Origin: Trebouxia sp. TZW2008
Taxonomy: Eukaryota; Chlorophyta; Trebouxiophyceae; Trebouxiales; Trebouxiaceae
Reading direction: 5' to 3'
Assembly (NCBI GenBank): GCA_002118135.1
Contig: BDIU01000381.1
Location: 1 to 64,000, forward strand
DNA: 64,000 nucleotides
This document shows, piece by piece, positions 56,897 to 64,000 of the stretch. The notes beneath the pieces were generated by a model that worked only from the letters and a program-made list of their open reading frames with translations, searched no databases and was not told the DNA's origin. Made by a program: the position numbers and the translations under genes. Position 1 is the first letter of the stretch; each line of letters begins with the position of its first letter.

Positions 56897-58537
56897 ATGG
56901 GTAAGCCACTCGCCGTTGACGGCAATGTCAGCATTGCGCACGATGCGACTGCAAGCTAAACAGCGTTGTCACTGTCGCCTCACGAGCACAACATGTAGTG
57001 CTTGCTGACTTTGTGTCAACGCAACTTTGTCGCGCTTGCTGCTCCCGCATTGCCATGCAAAGGGCTTGTCGCTGTGATATCGGGCCCGCACCCAGCTCGT
57101 AATGTTTGTCATTTTATGCAGGTATCTCCCGTGACTCCTTGCACAAGCGCAGGGAAACTGGTGGCAAGCAGAACAAATGGCGCAAAAAGAGAAAGTGAGC
57201 ACATTCTCACCGCATTTTCAGCACATACACAGCACGCAAGCGCACAGCACAGCAAAGCACGTAGCAGCATACCAGACTTGATCTCATCAGCTCACTTTAC
57301 TTGTAGGTATGAGTTGGGTCGCCAGCCTGGCAACACAAAGCTATCATCCAATGTCACAGTCCGCCGGGTCCGTGTCAGAGGAGGCAACTTCAAGTTTAGG
57401 GCTCTGAGGCTGGACACAGGCAACTTCTCATGGGGGTCAGAGGTGCGCTGTCCTGCTACCCCTTCATTACAATTCCCGCTATTCAGCTGTTGCATTTTGC
57501 CCATAGCTGACAGCACACAGGTCTCAAGTGGAGCTGCTTTGTTGCTGCAGGCTACCACAAGGAAGACACGTATCTTGGATGTGGTGTACAATGCATCAAA
57601 CAATGAGCTGGTACGTGAGCTGAGCTGGCAGATTTTTGCTGAATATCAACAGTCTCTTCTTCATCAGCTTGCAGGCCATGAATTGCTGTTGTTGCATTGG
57701 CTCAATGGTGTTATTGCATTGGCTGAATGCCTCTGATTTCTTACCGTGCAGGTGAGAACACAGACTCTTGTCAAAAACGCCATCATCCAGATTGATGCAA
57801 CACCCTTCAGGCAGTGGTACAACCAGCACTACGGTGTTGAGGTTGGCCTCAAGAAGAAGGTTGGTGCAGCCAATGTTGCAGCTGATGACAAGCAGGTCGG
57901 TCTACCTTCCTGTCTGCTTCCTCACTGACAGTGACAAGGTGCAACTGCCCAAAGGCGACCATGCGCATATTCTTCTGTGCTGCGGCAGCACAGGTTGAAA
58001 TCTAGTTTGTATAGCTTGGCTGTGGCCCTGTCCTTTGGCCTCTGTGCAATGCATAATGCGTGATGTGACGAGAGCAGTGTAAACGCATCATTGCTCTGAG
58101 TCAGGAAGTGTTGTACATTGCAGAGAGTGCAGCAGTGTTGCTGCTGGCATGTGGATTCTGCAGCATCAAGCACAACTGTAAGATGCTGGCAGCTCAGCTA
58201 TCATGCCCCTTTTTGTCAATCTGCAAAAGGCTGTGACTGTCATTGTCAAGATCCTCCAAATGTAACCAAACAAATTGTCATTCCTCTTCTGCAGGTTGAG
58301 GAGAAGAAGGTGTCAAACAAGGTCAAGGCAAAGCTCAAGGATCGCAACCAGAAGAGGAGTCTAGACCAGCATCTAGATGACCAGTTTGCCACTGGTCGGT
58401 TGTATGCATGCATCAGCTCCCGACCTGGCCAGTGTGGCCGCTGTGATGGGTACATTTTGGAGGGCAAGGAGCTAGAATTCTACCAGAGGCGGCTTGCTAG
58501 GAAAAAGGGCAAGGGTGCTGTTGCTGGTATTGTTTAG
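56897..58537 (+). CDS. RPS8: 40S ribosomal protein eS8
   Basis: A structural protein of the cytosolic small ribosomal subunit. Exon 1 is only four coding bases, ATGG at 56897-56900, followed by GTAAGC. Exon 2 at 57122-57194 completes [18 protein letters not shown] and continues NKWRKKRK. Exon 3 at 57307-57442 gives [15 protein letters not shown] and [15 protein letters not shown]. Exon 4 at 57551-57610 reads [20 protein letters not shown]. Exon 5 at 57752-57895 reads [19 protein letters not shown], then [11 protein letters not shown]. Exon 6 at 58295-58537 has [20 protein letters not shown], then ELEFYQRRL. All joins keep phase and the family is covered end to end. The microexon carrying the start codon is typical of ribosomal protein genes. 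Confidence 0.97.
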
Positions 58538-59640
58538 GCTGGATTTGTAACAACGGCGTAACTGCCTCCACAAGCATCCCAACTGCTGTGCATACCCTTC
58601 AGATTGCAGCTGCAGTCAGCTCAGCGAAGTCGGTGTTGGAGCAATTGCGCAAGCAGCCTGAAACGCCTTGGCTGGTGCCTGTTATCAGCTGGCAAGCACC
58701 TTGTGCTTGCTTTAGTGAACGCTCCCGTGCATTCATCAGGACACACTGCAGACACACCATCATGGATCATATCTGATGGATATGCTTGCCGCAAGAGCCA
58801 TCAGGACTCTGAGAAGCAGGGTGCGATCTGGAAATAGGGTGCAATATTCAAAGATTGATGCATCCACATGAGCTTTGCTTTACAGCAGTTGCGATGTGGT
58901 ACATTTGGCTTATCTTAAGGTGCCGCTTCATCACAGCTTGACCATACTACACAAGCAGGCCACCACACGAGCATCAAGGCTCAGAATCTGCCGCCTGCAA
59001 GCATCACGCCCTGGGCACTGCACTTGTCAAGGTTGACTAATGGCATGCATGCAGGATGCACCTGGCATCAGTCACTGCCCGAAGCACATTTGTGATAGTC
59101 AACGCCCGGCATTTGCCGTCGATGGAGCACATCTGTTGACATGCGCTCCCGACGGACTGACCGTCAGCGACATTTGTCTGTGTCTGACCGAATCAGTCCT
59201 CAGTCGGTCTATTGACGTCAAGTGGTAACCATCAGATTTGAAGCCTGATCGGATCTTGCGCACGAGTCCAGGATCAGTGCTGCTCCTGAGCGACGTGCCA
59301 TACGATGGCATCATTTGGCAGCAGGCTTGGCGCGTTTTGGCGGTCACCTACTGGGCCCCAAACCACTCATTTCTGGGGTCCAGTAGCTAATTGGGGCTTT
59401 GTCATAGCGGTAGGGAGCAAAGTGATCTTCTGACAGCAAAGCAAGCTCAGGCGCAGCACACCAAATAAGATCCCCACAACACATGCCAGTGTCATGGCTT
59501 TGCAGGGCATTGCAGACACACAGAAAGATGCATCCCTGTTGTCTCCAAACATGACTGGGGGTATGCTACATTACTGATGCAATGAACTTGCTCAGCTATT
59601 TTGCTTTCCAACGCTGACTGACGAGCATTGCTGTGCAGCA
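58538..59640. other. Intergenic region between RPS8 and the NAD(P)H dehydrogenase
   Basis: About 1.1 kb with the eS8 3' untranslated region and presumably the dehydrogenase promoter. A CG-richer block at about 59090-59350 looks like a promoter or leader. Short frames here have no family resemblance. Confidence 0.45.
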
Positions 59641-62600
59641 ATGTGTGTGTACAGCGCACTGTTCATGCGATTCTCCTTGGCCATCAAGCCACGCAACTAC
59701 CTTCTCTTTGCGTGCCATGCTGCTAATGAAACAGTGCAGCTGTACAACCTGCAGCGGTGGCAGCGGCATGCAAAAGGCTGGTCTGTATCTGACAGGGTAC
59801 GAGCTCCATTCATTTTACATGTTCTCTGTGTCTGCATGTTGGCTTTACAACCTGCAAATTGCGCAAGGTTTACCAGGCAATGGTCATGCTTTCAATCCAT
59901 CAGCGGACCAATGCTGCGGACTGAGACAGTCCTGCTGCTTTTGTCAGGATGCAGAGACACACACTCCTACTGGTCACCCACGCACACGCATTGTTGTGCT
60001 GGGCTCTGGTTGGGGGGCCATCTCATTTCTGCGCAATTTGGACCCCAAGATGACAAGTGGTAGGCATATTCACAATTTGCGTTGCTGTCCCTCGCTGAAC
60101 GCTTGCGCAAGGAAGAAAATCATTGCTCAGCGCTGCATTTTGCAAACTGTAGATGCAGGTGATTGCTGTATTTTGCATTGCATCTTGAAAGGCTGGGCTG
60201 ACATCAAGCTGTGCATGACATAACATATGGACCGTCTGCAGCCTGGTTTGTGCTGACCATCACTGCAAATGCTGTGGTGCAGCTGCTGGGCCATATGACG
60301 TGACCTTGGTGTCGCCACGCAACTATTTCCTGTACACGCCGCTACTCCCTAGCGCTGCCACTGGCACTGTGGAGCCTCGCTCTATAGTAGACCCTGTCAG
60401 AAGCCACATTCCCGACACGGTAGCTTTCATGTTAGCCTTTGCTTGACAACGCCTGCCTGTTTGCAGAATGTGTCTGGCAAGGACAACACTGAAAGGAAAT
60501 TAGTGTGACTCAGAAGTGATTGTGCCTTGTTCAAGCAATCATCATCCTGCTGCTGCGTGTTATTTATCCTGCCACCTAAATTGTGGCTGGTCAAGTCTGT
60601 TACAAGCAAAGGCTGCATCTCGCCTGGCACTCTGATCATTAGACTGCAGCAGCAAGTCTGTAATGTTGCCACAAAGCAGTAACGTGACAGAAGCTTGCAC
60701 ATATCTGGGCACGGCCATCAAGGAATCAGTCACGGAAGGCAACACAGGTTGGCGAAAGCTATGCTGTGACTTTGCAGGGCAACTACTTAGAAGCAGAGTG
60801 TGTGGATGTGGACCCTGTTGGCAAGACCATCACCTGCCAGTATAACAAGCCCTTCAGGGGACAGAGCGACATCTCAGGCCGCACCTTCAATGTACCCTAT
60901 GATGTCCTGGTTGTTGCGGTGAGCTTCTGTCTCGTGCACAACGCACTATGCAATTGTAGCTGGACAAGACCTTCTGCTGAAGCACCAACAGGCAAGCTCA
61001 TGATTGTAAAGCAAGCTTCAGGAACTTACATCACACTCAACTGCAACATTGCTGCTCTACTCAGCATGCTTGTGATTGCAGCATTCAAGTGTTGATGTCA
61101 TGGCAACATCTTCTCAAGGGCCTTGTACCCGGCATGCTGTGCATCAGATGCTGCAAAAGGTAGCTGGAGGCGCGAGTCTGGGAGACAGCTCATGCTGTTC
61201 ATGATGAAGCAGAACAGCGTAGCACATGTTGCTGCACTTCAGGTATCAGAAAGACAAAGTAATGCCCTTGCAGGTGGGCAGTGTGACCAACACCTTCAAT
61301 GTGCCTGGGGTGGAGGAGAACTGCTTCTTCCTGAAGGACATGGAGGGCGCCAAGGTGCTCAGGCAGCGGATCAACGAGTGCTTTGAGATCTCCGCTCTGC
61401 CCAGCACCTCACCAGAGGAGCGCAGGCGCCTGCTCACCTTTGTTGTGGTATGCCTTGCTAGTCACTAGCATCCTAAAGTGTCGGACTGGCAGTACCAGTG
61501 TTTGAAGAGATAGCATTGGCATTTCCAGCTCCTCAGCAGAGAAATGCAGACTTCTGTTGTGGCATGCCTTGGCCATGACTAGCATCTGAAAGTATAGGAC
61601 CGGCTTCGCTTCGCTAAATACCAGCATCTCCAAGCATAGGGCTAGCACATCCAGCATTCAAAGTACAGGTCTGATGCCTGCTCATCTTTGCTGTGGATGC
61701 CTTGCTCATCACCAGGAGCTGCATCAACGGCTTATGCTTTGCTGCACTGCGCCTTCATATGGTGCTGCTACATACAAGGTCAGGGAGAGCAGACAAGCAG
61801 ACTTTCCCTGCATACTTTGTATCCTTCCGGCATTCAGTCACAGAAGCTTCCTCACATAAGTACAAGATCAATTGATCAGTGTGCCACATAGAGTGTATAT
61901 GCCACTGCAGGTCGGCGGTGGCCCCACAGGAGTTGAGCTGGCAGCTGAGATGCATGACTACATCAAAGAGGACATGGCGCATCACTTCCCCTCCCTCAAG
62001 GTATGCATACACTCACACCACTGTTCTATAGCTCAGCTTCCGCATGTACCGTCTGTCACTGCTGGGCTCACATTATGAATGACCTGACGTTGAAGGATGT
62101 TGCACAACTGCTGTGCTGTTCATGCTGGAGTAGCAGTGTGCTGTTACAAAGTTCCCAAATAGCATAGCAGCATGTTCAGCCTGCAGCTTTTGTCAGCGGC
62201 TGCTGTAGTTTCCTGGTACTTGGTGAAGAGCTCACCAGGCATCATGAAACTGCAGCAGTTCCTGACACTGCTTCTCTCAACTGCCTGCACATCTTGTTTG
62301 CACATTGCTAAGCATTGGGACTTCAAGAATATGGCTGAGAATGGCAGGCTGAACAGCTTGAGCACCCAGCATGGACAACACTGGTTAGTCACCACAATAC
62401 ATGCTGTGTGCGCCATCTGTGTGTCAAAGGCAGATTGCAGATTCAGGCTCTTTAAGTGTGCATCACACGGCTTGAGCAACGAGGACATTGTGCAGGACAT
62501 TGTGCGGGTGCGTCTCATTGACACACATGACCATGTTCTCAGCACCTATGACCGCCAGATCGCCATCTACGCAACAGAGCAGTTCCAGCGGCAAGGCATC

Positions 62601-63592
62601 CAGCTGGTCATGGGCTGCAGGGTAGGCACCACTCTTGTCTCATCGCTTCACCAAGTAGCAGAATGCACTGGAAGACATCCCGCATTTTGGCCCTCACTGC
62701 GTTGACCATGTTCTGAGCATCTATAAATGCCGGATTGCATCTGTGCACCAGAGCAGTGCCAGCGGCAGGGCACCCAGCAGGTCATGGGCAGAGTAGGAGT
62801 GTTTCTCACTTCATCGCATTGCATCATTAAGTAGCAGGTTTCACATGCAAACATGCTGTACTTGCCCCTCATTGCGCTGTAAAGGATGGATAATAAATAA
62901 AAAGATCAAAAAGCCTATGCCATTAGGTGTATATAATCTCACAGGAAGTGCAGAACTTGCATGTGAACATACCGCAATATGCGCTACATTTATATGTACC
63001 ATTTGCCCTATTGCCGTTCCTGAGGCGTGTAGTCCAAATGTCAGTAAGACTTGAATCATCTGAAGAACACTGTGCCAACTTACTCAAGGCAAGCTGGCGT
63101 TGCGCCTTTGAGATCAGTCAAATCTCAAACACAAAAGGATGACCATCAGCAGGGCATGGGTCGTTTGCTACCGACGTGAACAATCAAGCCATTGCAGTAT
63201 TGTCTTGCACATCAAAAGCATCAAATCTAGACAGGACATTTGCGTGCGCCATGCTATCTAAGCCATTGTATGCATAGACTTCTGCTGAGCGTCCAGCAAT
63301 ATCGAAGGCTGAACACTGATGACAAAACAAAAAGACGATCAAGAACAGAAAAAACATTACATGCTTTAGTGAGCCGAGAAGGCTGACTGCATGTGGCACA
63401 CAGTGGCAATGATCATACACAATGGCGATCTGATTTGCTTGGCACAGGTGAATGAGGTGCAACCTGGGCAGGTGGTGGTCACTGACGCCCCAACTAACAC
63501 CAAGAAGCATGTGGAGTTTGGCACCTGCATTTGGACTACAGGCATCAAGATGCATCCCCTGGTGGGCAAGCTTGCCAAGACATTGCCACAAG
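59641..63592 (+). CDS. Type II NAD(P)H dehydrogenase (NDA/NDB type), 3' end not in view
   Basis: A single-subunit flavoprotein that passes electrons from NAD(P)H to quinone in mitochondria or plastids without proton pumping. The core exon 59948-60059 has the FAD-binding Rossmann motif [19 protein letters not shown]. Exon 60283-60419 gives [20 protein letters not shown], the family hallmark. Then 60778-60918 ([21 protein letters not shown]), 61274-61447 ([20 protein letters not shown]) and 61911-62000 with the NAD(P)H-binding [15 protein letters not shown]. Then 62495-62621 ([19 protein letters not shown]) and 63448-63592 ([19 protein letters not shown]). A phase-compatible first exon at 59641-59796 ([19 protein letters not shown]) is proposed with low certainty. 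Further C-terminal exons, including any EF-hand, lie beyond what I can resolve. Confidence 0.9.
62529..62900 (+). repeat. 175-bp duplication of a dehydrogenase exon end and intron
   Basis: GACCATGTTCTCAGCACCTATGA at 62529 in the exon is repeated as GACCATGTTCTGAGCATCTAT at 62704, exactly 175 bp later. The similarity continues through the exon end (CAGCGGCA-GGCA) and donor (GTAGG) and on into intron sequence (CTC-TCATCGC-TCA---AAGTAGCAG). The copy has lost its reading frame. Confidence 0.88.
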
Positions 63593-64000
63593 GTTTGCTG
63601 AACTTCTGTCTCCTACTTGCCGTGCTGACAGCAAAAAGCAGCACTCTTCGTCTGCATTCAAGGACATTTCAAAGCAATGAGCCAGGTATAGGCTGGTTTC
63701 ACAGGTGGCCTTTTCAATGACCTGGGTCCTGGTGCAGCAGTTGCAGTATCATGACATCATGCTGCGCTCATTCGGGTCAACTTTTGCATCCTACTTGCAT
63801 GAGCATACAAGCTGCAGAGGCTGACAGCTAAATGCTAGGAAGCAATTTGGTATGCATTTCCAACCTTTACCATGTGCTGAAGTCCATGCATGCTGTTGTC
63901 CTATCAAGCCATCCCAATTATTCCTTGCTCATGCTGTTGTGTATCCAACATGGAAGGCAGCAGGTGAATGATAGCATGGCAGCAATCGCGCTTGGTTGGT

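Noticed and set aside
59040..59350. Short frames on both strands in a CG-richer block before the dehydrogenase
   Set aside because: No recognisable motif and no splice-compatible join to the dehydrogenase core. More likely promoter or leader sequence.
59690..59715. KPRNYLLF in the proposed first exon of the dehydrogenase resembling SPRNYFLY of a later exon, as a further echo
   Set aside because: The match is only about 20 bases, with no splice-site context and about 600 bp upstream. Chance similarity is adequate.
1..64000. Transfer RNA, ribosomal RNA or transposase genes
   Set aside because: I looked for B-box-like GGTTCGAATCC sequences, rRNA-like blocks and transposase or reverse transcriptase motifs and saw none I could support. 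A covariance-model scan would be needed to exclude small RNAs.

Overview
This is an intron-rich nuclear window, most likely from a green alga (chlorophyte). The signs are short exons (about 60-250 bp) with GT-AG introns that nearly all end in TGCAG, an algal-type bZIP factor, a type II NAD(P)H dehydrogenase, a plant-type telobox Myb, and a kinesin-9 that implies motile cilia at some life stage. Non-coding sequence is rich in TGCA/GCATGC words. The genus is not resolvable from sequence alone. All gene models are my own splicing by eye from GT/GC-AG signals, phase continuity and family resemblance, so terminal exons are the weakest parts.

Layout: 1-2480 has no gene I can support, but holds a 176-bp foldback element. 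Then come kinesin-9 (-, 2481-10623); a telobox-Myb protein (+, 11058-15134); a VASt/two-hydrophobic-segment/DysF membrane protein (-, 15994-24214); Mediator subunit MED21 (+, 24518-24925); ESCRT cofactor VTA1/LIP5 with an inserted beta-rich domain (-, 25052-27900); a CIR1-like nuclear protein (+, 28225-31133); a coiled-coil protein (-, 31488-34830); a Kir-type potassium channel with two consecutive cytoplasmic domains (-, 35544-42934); a bZIP factor (+, 43203-46480); a probably mitochondrial S1-domain ribosomal protein (-, 48736-49943); a TEX30/KANSL3-like alpha/beta-hydrolase-fold protein that appears to lack its catalytic residues (+, 50308-54256); Golgi Qb-SNARE GOS28/GOS1 (-, 54817-56384); cytosolic ribosomal protein eS8 (+, 56897-58537); and a type II NAD(P)H dehydrogenase running towards the window end (+, from 59641). 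Genes alternate strand almost perfectly, giving six head-to-head pairs separated by 268-512 bp. They are mostly housekeeping genes and do not form a pathway.

Three things stand out. (1) The channel gene encodes one pore followed by two full Kir cytoplasmic domains. (2) One protein joins a sterol-transfer-type VASt domain to a DysF domain through two hydrophobic segments, as if an Aster/Lam-type protein had been joined to a Pex30-type one. (3) Throughout the window, introns contain degenerate, same-strand tandem copies of the neighbouring exon edge with its splice site. Periods are strikingly regular: 175 bp in three unrelated genes, 180 bp in a fourth, 98 and 106 bp elsewhere. I call these exon echoes; they look like a local mode of intron growth by tandem duplication across exon-intron junctions.
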